DNA from: Streptomyces sp. SCL15-4 | GTDB lineage: Bacteria; Actinomycetota; Actinomycetes; Streptomycetales; Streptomycetaceae | NCBI RefSeq assembly: GCF_033366695.1 | Contig: NZ_JAOBTQ010000001.1 | Span: 5,394,001-5,458,000, forward strand | DNA: 64,000 nucleotides | Reading direction: 5' to 3' | In this document: positions 1 to 7,737 of the stretch, piece by piece | Numbering within the stretch: position 1 is the first letter of the stretch | Layout: every line of letters begins with the position of its first letter | Program-made: the position numbers and the translations under genes | Notes under the pieces: generated by a model | What the model saw: the letters and a program-made list of their open reading frames with translations, nothing else | Told to the model about the DNA's origin: nothing | Database searches by the model: none

Positions 1-1268
1 GGTACGGCCTGTCCGGCGCCTGGATGGTCCTCACCATCGGCCTCGGCCTCCTCGCCCTGTCCGTGTTCTTCTCCGCCCGCATCGCCCGCCTGAAGGTCTA
101 CACCGTCTCCGAGATGCTGGACCTGCGCTACGGCGGCCGGGCGGGCGTGATCTCGGGCGTGGTCATGTGGGCGTACACCCTCATGCTCGCGGTGACCTCC
201 ACCATCGCCTACGCCACCATCTTCGACGTGCTGTTCGACGTGAACCGCACGGTGGCGATCGTCATCGGCGGCGCGATCGTCGTGGCGTACTCCACCCTCG
301 GCGGGATGTGGTCCATCACCCTGACCGACATGGTGCAGTTCGTCGTCAAGACGATCGGCGTGCTGCTCCTGCTGCTGCCCATCGCGGTGGTCAAGGCGGG
401 CGGCTTCGCCGAGATGAGGGCGAAGCTGCCGGCCTCCTACTTCGACCCGCTGGGCATCGGCGGCGAGACGATCTTCACCTATGTGCTGATCTACACGTTC
501 GGCATGCTGATCGGCCAGGACATCTGGCAGCGCGTGTTCACCGCCCGCAGCGACCGCACCGCCCGCTGGGGCGGCACGGTGGCCGGGACCTACTGCCTGG
601 CCTACGCCGTGGCCGGCGCGGTGATCGGCACGGCCGCCAAGGTGCTCTACCCGGAGCTGGGCAGCCCCGACGACGCCTTCGCCACCATCGTCAAGGACGA
701 ACTCCCCGTCGGAGTGCGCGGCCTGGTGCTGGCCGCCGCCCTGGCCGCCGTGATGTCGACCTCCTCCGGCGCCCTGATCGCCTGCGCCACGGTCGCCAAC
801 AACGACATCTGGTCCCGGCTGCGGGGCCTCGCCAAGCGCTCCGGGGAGCACGAAGAACACGACGAGGTCGCCGGCAACCGCGCCTTCATCCTGGTCATGG
901 GCCTCGCCGTGATCGGCACCGCGATCGCGCTGAACAACGTGGTCGAGGCGCTCACCGTGGCGTACAACCTGCTCGTCGGCGGCCTGCTGGTGCCCATCCT
1001 CGGCGGCCTGCTGTGGAAGCGCGGCACGGCCCGCGGCGCGCTGGCCGCCGTCGGCGTCGGCGGCCTGGCCGTCATCGGCCTGATGGCCGGCTACGGCATC
1101 CTCGCCAACGAGCCCGTCTACTACGGCCTGTCGGCCTCCCTCGTGGCCTACGTCGCCGTCTCCCTGGCCACCCGGCCCACCGACGAGGCGGTGCTCGCCG
1201 CCTGGCGCGAGCGCCTCGCCGGGCGGTCTTCCGAACTCCCGTCCGAAACGGTCCCGGCTCACCAGTAG
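1..1268 (+). CDS. Sodium:solute symporter (SSS family), 5'-truncated by window edge
   Basis: An integral membrane permease that should use the sodium gradient to import a small solute. The reading frame is open from base 3, so the true start lies upstream; the first in-window ATG at 24 is internal. The visible part (about 420 residues) has roughly ten hydrophobic segments. The stretch VFTARSDRTARWGG after an IGQDIWQR turn, and the helix AAVMSTSSGALIACATV, are typical of the SSS fold. The C-terminal tail is short and polar. It lies 57 bp upstream of an agmatinase-family gene on the same strand, so the substrate may be agmatine, a guanidino acid or a product such as putrescine or GABA. That substrate is inference; the family call is firm. 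Confidence 0.87.
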   Translation, partial: YGLSGAWMVLTIGLGLLALSVFFSARIARLKVYTVSEMLDLRYGGRAGVISGVVMWAYTLMLAVTSTIAYATIFDVLFDVNRTVAIVIGGAIVVAYSTLGGMWSITLTDMVQFVVKTIGVLLLLLPIAVVKAGGFAEMRAKLPASYFDPLGIGGETIFTYVLIYTFGMLIGQDIWQRVFTARSDRTARWGGTVAGTYCLAYAVAGAVIGTAAKVLYPELGSPDDAFATIVKDELPVGVRGLVLAAALAAVMSTSSGALIACATVANNDIWSRLRGLAKRSGEHEEHDEVAGNRAFILVMGLAVIGTAIALNNVVEALTVAYNLLVGGLLVPILGGLLWKRGTARGALAAVGVGGLAVIGLMAGYGILANEPVYYGLSASLVAYVAVSLATRPTDEAVLAAWRERLAGRSSELPSETVPAHQ

Positions 1269-1325
1269 AGTCATAGGGAAAGCAGTACATGCGCGACGAA
1301 GCGCAGGAAAGAAGGCATTTTCACC

Positions 1326-2306
1326 ATGAGCAGCAACGAGACGCCCCGCGGCCCCGTCGACTCCTCCCGCGTCCCGCGGTACGCCGGCCCCGCGACCTTC
1401 GCCCGGCTGCCCCGCCTGGACGAGGTCGGCACCGCCGATGTCGCCGTGGTGGGCGTGCCGTTCGACTCCGGCGTCTCGTACCGGCCGGGCGCCCGCTTCG
1501 GCGGCAACGCCATCCGTGAGGCGTCCCGGCTGCTGCGCCCGTACAACCCGGCGCAGGACGCCTCCCCGTTCGCCCTGGCGCAGGTCGCCGACGGCGGTGA
1601 CATCGCGGTGAACCCGTTCAACATCAACGAGGCCGTGGAGACCGTCGAGGCCGCCGCCGACGACCTGCTCGGCACCGGCGCCCGCCTGATGACCCTCGGC
1701 GGCGACCACACCATCGCCCTGCCGCTGCTGCGCTCGGTCGCGAAGAAGCACGGCCCGGTGGCCCTGCTGCACTTCGACGCCCACCTGGACACCTGGGACA
1801 CCTACTTCGGCGCCGAGTACACCCACGGCACGCCGTTCCGCCGCGCGGTGGAGGAGGGCATCCTCGACACCTCGGCCCTCTCCCACGTCGGCACCCGCGG
1901 CCCGCTGTACGGCAAGCAGGACCTCACCGACGACGAGAAGATGGGCTTCGGCATCGTCACCTCGGCGGACGTCTACCGCCGCGGCGCCGACGAGGTGGCC
2001 GACCAGCTGCGCCAGCGCATCGGCGACCGCCCGCTGTACATCTCCATCGACATCGACTGTCTGGACCCGGCGCACGCGCCCGGCACCGGCACTCCGGAGG
2101 CGGGCGGCATGACCTCCCGCGAGCTGCTGGAGATCCTGCGCGGGCTGGCGTCCTGCAACCTGGTGTCGGCCGATGTCGTCGAGGTGGCGCCCGCGTACGA
2201 CCACGCCGAGATCACCTCGGTCGCGGCCTCCCACACGGCCTACGAACTGACCACCATCATGAGCCGCCAGATCGCCGCGGCCCGGAAGGACGCTGAAGCG
2301 AAGTGA
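1326..2306 (+). CDS. speB: Agmatinase/guanidinobutyrase-type ureohydrolase
   Basis: A 326-residue binuclear manganese hydrolase that removes urea from a guanidino compound (agmatine to putrescine, or 4-guanidinobutyrate to GABA). All metal-binding motifs are present: GGDHT at 125-129, DAHLD at 151-155 and [19 protein letters not shown] starting at S240. The ATG at 1326 sits in a purine-rich context, and the length is normal for the family. Its TGA overlaps the GTG of the next gene (2303-2306), so translation is probably coupled. The symbol reflects the family; sequence alone does not separate agmatinase from guanidinobutyrase, and pairing with a symporter and a ThDP enzyme suggests catabolism rather than polyamine biosynthesis. 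Confidence 0.88.
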   Translation: MSSNETPRGPVDSSRVPRYAGPATFARLPRLDEVGTADVAVVGVPFDSGVSYRPGARFGGNAIREASRLLRPYNPAQDASPFALAQVADGGDIAVNPFNINEAVETVEAAADDLLGTGARLMTLGGDHTIALPLLRSVAKKHGPVALLHFDAHLDTWDTYFGAEYTHGTPFRRAVEEGILDTSALSHVGTRGPLYGKQDLTDDEKMGFGIVTSADVYRRGADEVADQLRQRIGDRPLYISIDIDCLDPAHAPGTGTPEAGGMTSRELLEILRGLASCNLVSADVVEVAPAYDHAEITSVAASHTAYELTTIMSRQIAAARKDAEAK

Positions 2307-3988
2307 CCCACGACCACGACCTGGTACTCCGCCCCACGCCGGCGCAGATCACCGCCGCCCTGAACCCTCCCCCGGGGCGCAACGGCGGAGACCTGGTCGT
2401 GGAGACGCTGGCCGGGCTCGGCGCGACGACGGTCTTCGGCCTGCCCGGCCAGCACGCCCTCGGCATGTTCGACGCCCTGCGCCGCTCCTCGCTGCGCTAC
2501 ATCGGCCTCAGGGTGGAGAACAACGCGGGCTTCGCGGCCGACGCGTACGGCAGGGTCACCGGCGAGGCGGCCCCGCTGCTCCTGTCGACGGGCCCGGGCG
2601 CGCTGACGTCGCTGGCCGCGCTCCAGGAGGCGGCGGCGGCCAGCGCGCCGGTGCTGGCGATCAGCAGCCAGGTCCCGGTGGCGGGCCTGGGCGGGGCCCG
2701 CAAGGGATATCTCCACGAACTCCCCGACCAGTCGGCCTCGTTCCGGGGCGTGGTGAAGTCGGTCCACACGGTCCGCAGCCAGTCCCAGATTCCGTCGGCG
2801 ATCGCGGCGGCCTGGAAGTCGGCGCTGACGGCTCCGCACGGCCCGGTGTGGGTGGAGATCCCGCAGGACGTGCTGCTGGCTCCGGCCGCGCTGCCGGTGG
2901 TGACGGCGATGGACGCCACCCCGGACGACCTGGTCCCGCGCCCCGAACTGACGGCGCTGGCCGCCGACCTGCTGTCGCGTGCCGTCCGCCCGGCGGTCAT
3001 CGCGGGCGGCGGGGTCGTACGGTCGGACGCCTCGGGCAAGCTGCGGCTGTTGGCGGAGAAGCTGAACGCGCCGGTGGTGACGACGTTCGGCGGCAAGGGC
3101 GCGTTCCCGTGGAACCACCCGCTCTCCCTCCAGTCCTGGCTGGAGGACCGGCATATGACGGACTTCCTCGAGGACGCGGACGTCCTGCTGGTGGTCGGCT
3201 CGGGCCTCGGCGAACTCTCCTCGAACTACCACACGTTCGCGCCGCGGGGCCGGGTGATCCAGATCGAGGCCGACCTCGGCAAACTGGAGTCCAACCACCC
3301 GGCCGTAGGCATCCACGCGGACGCCCGCACGGCCCTCCAGGCCCTGCTGGAGACGACGCAGGAGCGCCGGGACGAGTCGGCACCGGAGCGCGTGCGCGAG
3401 CTGCTGGCCAAGGTGGCGGCCCGGATAGACGGGCAGAACCTGACCCTGGAACAAAACGTCCTGTCGGCCGTCCGCCGATCCCTCCCCGCCGGCTCCCCGT
3501 CCTTCTGGGACATGACGATCCTGGCGTACTGGGCCTGGTCGGCGTTCGACGCGCAGGGCCCGAACCTGATGCACTCGGCCCAGGGCGCGGGCGGCCTCGG
3601 CTACGGCTTCCCGGCGGCCCTCGGCGCGGCGGCGGCCGACCCGACCCGCCCGGTCCTGGCGGTCTCCGGCGACGGCGGAGCGCTGTACTCGATCGCCGAA
3701 CTGGCCACGGCCAAGCAGTACGACCTCCCCGTCACCTGGCTGGTCATCGACGACGGCGGCTACGGCATCCTCCGCGAATACATGACGGACGCCTTCGGCG
3801 AACCGACGGCCACGGAACTCCACCGCCCGGACTACGTGGCCCTGTCGGAGTCCTTCGGCGTGACGGCCACCCACACGACTCCGGAAACCCTGCAACAGGA
3901 CCTGACCCGGGCCCTGTCCACCCCGGGCCCGTCGGTGGTCGTACTCCCGGCGGTCCTGCGCATGTTCGCCCCGACTCACCTGGACTGA
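2303..3988 (+). CDS. Thiamine diphosphate-dependent enzyme, acetolactate-synthase-like
   Basis: A 561-residue protein with the three-domain layout of the pyruvate oxidase/acetolactate synthase superfamily. The N-terminal PYR domain carries the ThDP-activating glutamate in a [14 protein letters not shown] context. A central Rossmann-like domain follows. The C-terminal PP domain holds GDGG and, further on, DDGGYGIL, the Mg-ThDP binding region. The GTG start overlaps the agmatinase stop in a GTGA, so the two are translationally coupled. Absence of a neighbouring ilvN-like small subunit argues against a housekeeping acetolactate synthase. A role on an aldehyde or keto acid derived from the guanidino substrate is possible but cannot be read from the sequence. 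Confidence 0.82.
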   Translation: MTHDHDLVLRPTPAQITAALNPPPGRNGGDLVVETLAGLGATTVFGLPGQHALGMFDALRRSSLRYIGLRVENNAGFAADAYGRVTGEAAPLLLSTGPGALTSLAALQEAAAASAPVLAISSQVPVAGLGGARKGYLHELPDQSASFRGVVKSVHTVRSQSQIPSAIAAAWKSALTAPHGPVWVEIPQDVLLAPAALPVVTAMDATPDDLVPRPELTALAADLLSRAVRPAVIAGGGVVRSDASGKLRLLAEKLNAPVVTTFGGKGAFPWNHPLSLQSWLEDRHMTDFLEDADVLLVVGSGLGELSSNYHTFAPRGRVIQIEADLGKLESNHPAVGIHADARTALQALLETTQERRDESAPERVRELLAKVAARIDGQNLTLEQNVLSAVRRSLPAGSPSFWDMTILAYWAWSAFDAQGPNLMHSAQGAGGLGYGFPAALGAAAADPTRPVLAVSGDGGALYSIAELATAKQYDLPVTWLVIDDGGYGILREYMTDAFGEPTATELHRPDYVALSESFGVTATHTTPETLQQDLTRALSTPGPSVVVLPAVLRMFAPTHLD

Positions 3989-4200
3989 CCACAGGCCGGC
4001 AGCGACAGCCGGGGACAGCGGCCCCAGCGCATCGAGAGGGCGCTGATGATGGCGAGGCCACGGCCCTGTCCGTCGTCGGCCGCCGCCGTCTTCGGCGGCG
4101 GCCGGGCCCGGCTGGCGTCGGCGACCTCCACGCGCAGCCGGCCCTCGTACCAGGCGAGGCGGACACCGATCTCCCGGCCTGCCGGCCTCCGGGCGTGCCG
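3976..4200 (-). pseudogene. C-terminal remnant of an RsbW-like ATP-binding protein
   Basis: Read on the minus strand, about 75 codons ending at 3976 resemble the C-terminal half of streptomycete anti-sigma/serine-kinase-like ATPases: RHARRPAGREIGVRL, then RLRVEVADAS, then GQGRGLAIISALSMRWG, the G-box lid region. The N-terminal helix carrying the first ATP-binding Asn box is missing. Upstream in the same frame, beyond about 4200, the translation is the antisense of a GntR gene remnant. Its last codons overlap the 3' end of the ThDP gene by 13 bp. It is therefore called a gene fragment rather than a 140-residue protein. Confidence 0.6.
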
Positions 4201-4219
4201 CCCGCCGGAGACCGGGCCG

Positions 4220-4453
4220 GGTGGCACGTACGCGAGGCTCGCGGAGCCGGGGCACGGGCCCGTCCGGTTCCGGGAGGAGATCCGGTCCCGGATGCCCGGC
4301 GCGCAGGAGGCCGAGCGGCTGGAGTCGCCGGCGGGCGTGCCGGTCGTACTCGTCGCGCGTACCGCCTTCGACTCCGAAGGGCTCGCCGTCGAGGTCAACG
4401 AGATGGTGCTGGACTCGTCGGCCTACGACCTGGACTACGACTTCGAGGCCTGA
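4220..4453 (+). pseudogene. C-terminal (UTRA) remnant of a GntR-family regulator
   Basis: About 77 codons match the end of a HutC/GntR-type effector domain: GGTYARLAEPGHGPVRFREE, EEIRSRMPGAQEAERL, GVPVVLVARTAFDSEG, AVEVNEMVLDSSAYDLDY and a stop at 4451-4453. The winged-helix DNA-binding domain and the first half of the UTRA domain are absent. The frame can be extended upstream to 4046, but those codons are antisense to the RsbW-like remnant and do not look like regulator sequence. The fragment probably has no regulatory function. The junction with the neighbouring remnant lies near 4200-4220. Confidence 0.68.
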
Positions 4454-4634
4454 CTCGCCGGTGATGGCCAAGTGCGCCGTCCGCCCGCCGACTTGATGGT
4501 CGAAAGGCGCCGACTCGGTCCACGGGCGGCCAGTATGCTCTGAGTCGCCGGTACTTCGATCGCCGTCCAGTGCTCCGGCCCGCCAGGGCCGGATCCCGCA
4601 GCGCGCGGGACGCTACGGCGAGAGGAGCGCTGGC

Positions 4635-4766
4635 ATGGCAAGGAGCAGGCGTGGCACCACAGAGAGCGAGCCGGAACCGCTTCCCCGATGGGTGCGGGCC
4701 GCGGTCGCGCTTTTGACGCCATTGGCCCCCCTTGTCGCGGTGTGTGTGCAGGTGTTCGCCAAGTAG
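4635..4766 (+). CDS. Very small single-pass membrane protein
   Basis: A 43-residue reading frame with an arginine-rich N-terminus (MARSRRGTTE), an acidic/proline stretch and one hydrophobic segment (VRAAVALLTPLAPLVAVCVQ) ending in VFAK. The ATG is preceded by AGGAG at 4623-4627, seven bases upstream, which supports translation. Small single-helix proteins of this type often follow GntR regulator genes in Streptomyces; here the regulator is only a fragment, so the gene may be an orphaned survivor of that locus. No enzymatic function is suggested. Confidence 0.6.
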   Translation: MARSRRGTTESEPEPLPRWVRAAVALLTPLAPLVAVCVQVFAK

Positions 4767-5194
4767 GGCGACGACGTGGATGTGGTTCGGGCCGAAGGGA
4801 CGACTTCGCCGGATGCAGCGAGGCGAGTCCGACCGGCCTGAGATCGGCCGGACCCACCCGGCGCATGCGCTGCGGTCTGGCTCCGGTGGCACCCGGGGCC
4901 AGACCCCGCCGCGCTGACGTACACCGACGAATGCGCGCCCGTATCCCCGGTGGCGCCCATCGGTACGGCGCACGTCACCCGCAACTCTAGCCAAAGCCGT
5001 CCGCACTGGACGGTTTTCGGAATCAGGCGGACGGAGCCTGCGCGGTCGCGGTCCGGTGATGATCCGGTAAAGAACCCCTGTTTTCCGAACACGCGTGCAA
5101 CTTTCGACCGCTCTGACGAGTCCCATCAGGCAGCGCACGGGTGCGCTCAACGGCGTTCAGGGGGACGCCCGTTCGACTTCCAAGGGGACTTTTC
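4767..5194 (+). other. Intergenic region without a recognisable gene
   Basis: About 430 bp between the small membrane protein and the serine hydrolase. Open frames here are short, lack convincing ribosome-binding sites and read as arginine/proline-rich noise on both strands. The last 60 bp should hold the promoter of the hydrolase gene, but no clear -35/-10 pair was found. Confidence 0.5.
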
Positions 5195-6118
5195 ATGACT
5201 CACCGGACCACCGGCCGGGCCGGCGCGCTCGCGGCCGTCGTCAGTGCCGCGCTGCTCATACCCGCCGTCGCCGCCGCCACTCCGGCCGCCGCCGCCACCC
5301 CGGCCGTGACCTGTACGTCGGCCAAGGCGGGCCTCGCCGCCAAGCTGAAGAAGGACATCACCTCCGCCCTCGCCGGCCGCAAGGGCACCGTCGCCGTCGG
5401 CCTGTACGACCGCAGCACCAAGACCACCTGCACCCTGCGGGCCACCAGCGCCTACGACTCGGCCAGCACCGTCAAGGTGACCGTGCTCGCCACGCTGCTG
5501 TGGGACGCCAAGAAGCACAACCGGTACCTGACGAGCACCGAGCAGTCGCTCGCCAAGGCCATGATCACCAAGTCCGACAACGACGCGACCAGCAAGCTCT
5601 GGAAGCAGCTCGGCATGACGAAGATCAAGGGCTTCCTCAAGGCCGCCGGCATGACCAAGACCGTGCCGGGCACGGGCGGCTACTGGGGCCTGACCCAGGA
5701 GAACGTCAACGACGAGCAGAAGCTGCTCCAGCTCGTCACCGCCAAGAACAGCGTGCTGAGCGACAACTCCCGCGACTACATCCAGAAGCTGATGGGCCAG
5801 GTCGTCTCCTCGCAGCGCTGGGGCACCCCGGCCGGCGCGCCGTCCTCCGTCTCCGTGCACGTCAAGAACGGCTGGCTGCAGCGCTCCACGCACGGCTGGC
5901 GCGTGCACAGCCTGGGCACCTTCAAGGGCGCCGGCCACGACTACGTGATCACCGTGCTGACGCAGGACAACAGCACCATGAACTACGGCGTGACCACCAT
6001 CCAGAACGTTGCCAAGGCCATCCACAAGGACCTGGTGCCGGCCACGACCGGTGTCACCCGCTTCACTCCGACCAGCCAGCCGCGCGAGGCGTTCGTCGCC
6101 GCGCCGCCGCAGGGCTGA
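5195..6118 (+). CDS. Secreted class A beta-lactamase-fold serine hydrolase
   Basis: A 307-residue exported protein. The start at ATG 5195 is chosen because AGGGGA lies 6-11 bases upstream; an in-frame start at 5141 would add 18 residues before the signal peptide. The signal peptide spans roughly residues 1-33 and ends at an AAAATPA stretch. Catalytic motifs of the penicillin-recognising family follow in order: S91-T-V-K94 (nucleophile and general base), S127-D-N129, and K224-N-G226 in place of the usual KTG. The family includes beta-lactamases and DD-peptidase-like hydrolases. The K-N-G variant and the absence of a resistance context make a cell-wall role as likely as antibiotic hydrolysis. 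Confidence 0.8.
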   Translation: MTHRTTGRAGALAAVVSAALLIPAVAAATPAAAATPAVTCTSAKAGLAAKLKKDITSALAGRKGTVAVGLYDRSTKTTCTLRATSAYDSASTVKVTVLATLLWDAKKHNRYLTSTEQSLAKAMITKSDNDATSKLWKQLGMTKIKGFLKAAGMTKTVPGTGGYWGLTQENVNDEQKLLQLVTAKNSVLSDNSRDYIQKLMGQVVSSQRWGTPAGAPSSVSVHVKNGWLQRSTHGWRVHSLGTFKGAGHDYVITVLTQDNSTMNYGVTTIQNVAKAIHKDLVPATTGVTRFTPTSQPREAFVAAPPQG

Positions 6119-6171
6119 CGCTTCACCGGGCGGCTTCCCGCACGCCACCGGCCGGCCCTACGGTGACGGCC

Positions 6172-7197
6172 ATGCGCCTGAGAACCGTATTCGCCGGCCT
6201 CGCCGCCGGCCTGGCGGCGGTCACCTCCCCGACCGCCGCCGGGCCCGCCGCCGCCCACTCGCCGGGCAACCACGCCTGTTCGCCGTACGTCGTCCTCGAC
6301 CGCTTCTCCGACGCGCTCGACAAGACGACGTACGAGGGCACGTACACCGGCAACCTCTCCGCACTCGCCGTGGACCGGGACGGCTCGCTCGCGGCCCTCG
6401 GGGACCGCTCGTCGCTGTTCCGGCTGGACGCCCGTACCCTCCGGCCGAAGGCGGTCGTCCGCCTCGCCGACGAGAAGGGCGCCGACCTCGACTCCGAGGG
6501 CCTGGCCGTCGACCGCGACGGCACCCGGCTGGTGTCCTCCGAGACCGAGCCGTCCGTACGCCGCTACGGCCCCGCCGGCGAGATCCTGGACCGGCTCCCG
6601 GTGCCCGCCGCCCTCCGGGTCGCCCCGGCCGGCCGGGCCACCGCCAACCAGACCTTCGAGGGCCTGACCCTGCTGCCCGGCGGCCGCACCCTGCTGGCCT
6701 CCATGGAGTACGCGATAGCGGGCGACTCCGCCGGGATCGTCCGCTTCCAGACCTGGCGGCGCCACCGCGGACACTTCACGCCCGCCGCCCAGTACGCCTA
6801 CCGCACCGACCCCGGCCTCGGCGTCCCCGAGGTCCAGGCCACCCCCGACGGCCGCCTCCTCGTCCTGGAGCGCGGCTTCACCGCCGGCGTCGGCAACACC
6901 GTCCGCCTCTACCTCGCCGACGCCCGCCACGCCACCGACACCGCCGGCATCGAGAACCTGACGGGCCAGAGCGGCGTACGGCTGGTGAAGAAGACCCTGC
7001 TGGCCGACATCGCGGCCTGCCCGAGCCTCGGCGCCACGGCCCGGCAGCCCCAGCCCAACCCGCTGCTGGACAACATAGAGGGCATGACGGTCACCGGCCG
7101 CGACGCCAAGGGCCGCCTGAAGGTCCTCCTGGTCAGCGACGACAACCAGAACCCGGCCCAGACGACCCGCTTCTACTACCTGCGGGTACGCACCTGA
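6172..7197 (+). CDS. Secreted esterase-like/phytase-like beta-propeller protein
   Basis: A 341-residue protein beginning with a signal peptide (MRLRTVFAGLAAGLAAVTS, cleavage expected after PAAAHS). The rest is propeller-like, with repeated D-x-DG turns (AVDRDGSLAALGD, LDSEGLAVDRDGTRLVSSE, FEGLTLLPGGRTLLASME, VQATPDGRLLVLERG, NIEGMTVTGRD). These match the 'esterase-like activity of phytase' family (PF13449), which is extracellular and calcium- or phosphate-related in some members. The chosen ATG at 6172 has a weak ribosome-binding site; an in-frame GTG at 6163 is an alternative that adds three residues. The substrate is unknown. Confidence 0.75.
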   Translation: MRLRTVFAGLAAGLAAVTSPTAAGPAAAHSPGNHACSPYVVLDRFSDALDKTTYEGTYTGNLSALAVDRDGSLAALGDRSSLFRLDARTLRPKAVVRLADEKGADLDSEGLAVDRDGTRLVSSETEPSVRRYGPAGEILDRLPVPAALRVAPAGRATANQTFEGLTLLPGGRTLLASMEYAIAGDSAGIVRFQTWRRHRGHFTPAAQYAYRTDPGLGVPEVQATPDGRLLVLERGFTAGVGNTVRLYLADARHATDTAGIENLTGQSGVRLVKKTLLADIAACPSLGATARQPQPNPLLDNIEGMTVTGRDAKGRLKVLLVSDDNQNPAQTTRFYYLRVRT

Positions 7198-7248
7198 CCA
7201 AGACCCCGTGACGCGGCGGACGGCGCCCGGCGGCCCGCGCCCGGCCGC

Positions 7249-7540
7249 GCTGCCCCGGACGGCACGGCCGTAGGCCGCCATCCAGTCTGGTCCGGCGCCT
7301 GATCGCGGCCCGGCGCCCAGTCCTGGCCCGGCGCCCAGTCGTGGCCCGGCGCCCGGTCGCGGGTCGTGCGCCCGGCCGAGGGCCGCCCGGACGGAGCGGC
7401 CGTCAGCCGCACTCCGGTCATGGTCCGGCACCCGGTCGCGGGGCGGCACCTGGTCGCGGGGCGGCACCTGGTCGCGGTCCGGCGCCCGGTCGTGGGCCGT
7501 CAGGCGGAGCGTCCGGGCCGTCAGGCGGAGCGTCCGGGCC
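7249..7540. repeat. 18-bp-periodic degenerate tandem repeat tract, itself duplicated
   Basis: Between the phytase-like gene and the ABC exporter lies a repeat tract with an 18-bp period, such as TCGTGGCCCGGCGCCCGG and TCGCGGGGCGGCACCTGG, the latter present twice in tandem. Two blocks can be aligned: one from about 7249 (CCGGACGGCACGGCCGTAGG) and one from about 7386 (CCCGGACGGAGCGGCCGTCA), each followed by four or five repeat units. A pair of GGCCGTCAGGCGGAGCGTCC repeats closes the tract near 7500-7540. Because 18 is a multiple of three, several frames stay open and encode 6-residue repeats, but none has a credible start. The rest of the 7198-7737 gap shows nothing else. Confidence 0.75.
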
Positions 7541-7737
7541 GCCGTCCGCCGTGGCCGAGCACGGCCCGCGGAGCGGCGCGTCCGCCTCCGGGTGCGTGCC
7601 GGAGGCACCGGTCGGCGGCCCGCCCTCCGCTCCTCTCCCGCCCGCCGGCCGCCCGCGGAAATGTTGCGGAGGGATGAAATCCGCATCCAGCCGCGTTGGT
7701 GCCTTCCGGCAGAGCAGGACGAACGGAAGGCACCGGC

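Noticed and set aside
3976..4398. A 140-residue complete ATP-binding protein
   Set aside because: Only the C-terminal half resembles the family. The N-terminal half is antisense to the GntR remnant.
3976..4766. Integrated plasmid or prophage edge
   Set aside because: No integrase, attachment-site repeat or transfer gene was seen. A simple deletion explains the gene fragments.
7277..7540. 18-bp repeats as a CRISPR array or as a coding repeat protein
   Set aside because: There are no unique spacers, and no frame has a credible start or ribosome-binding site.
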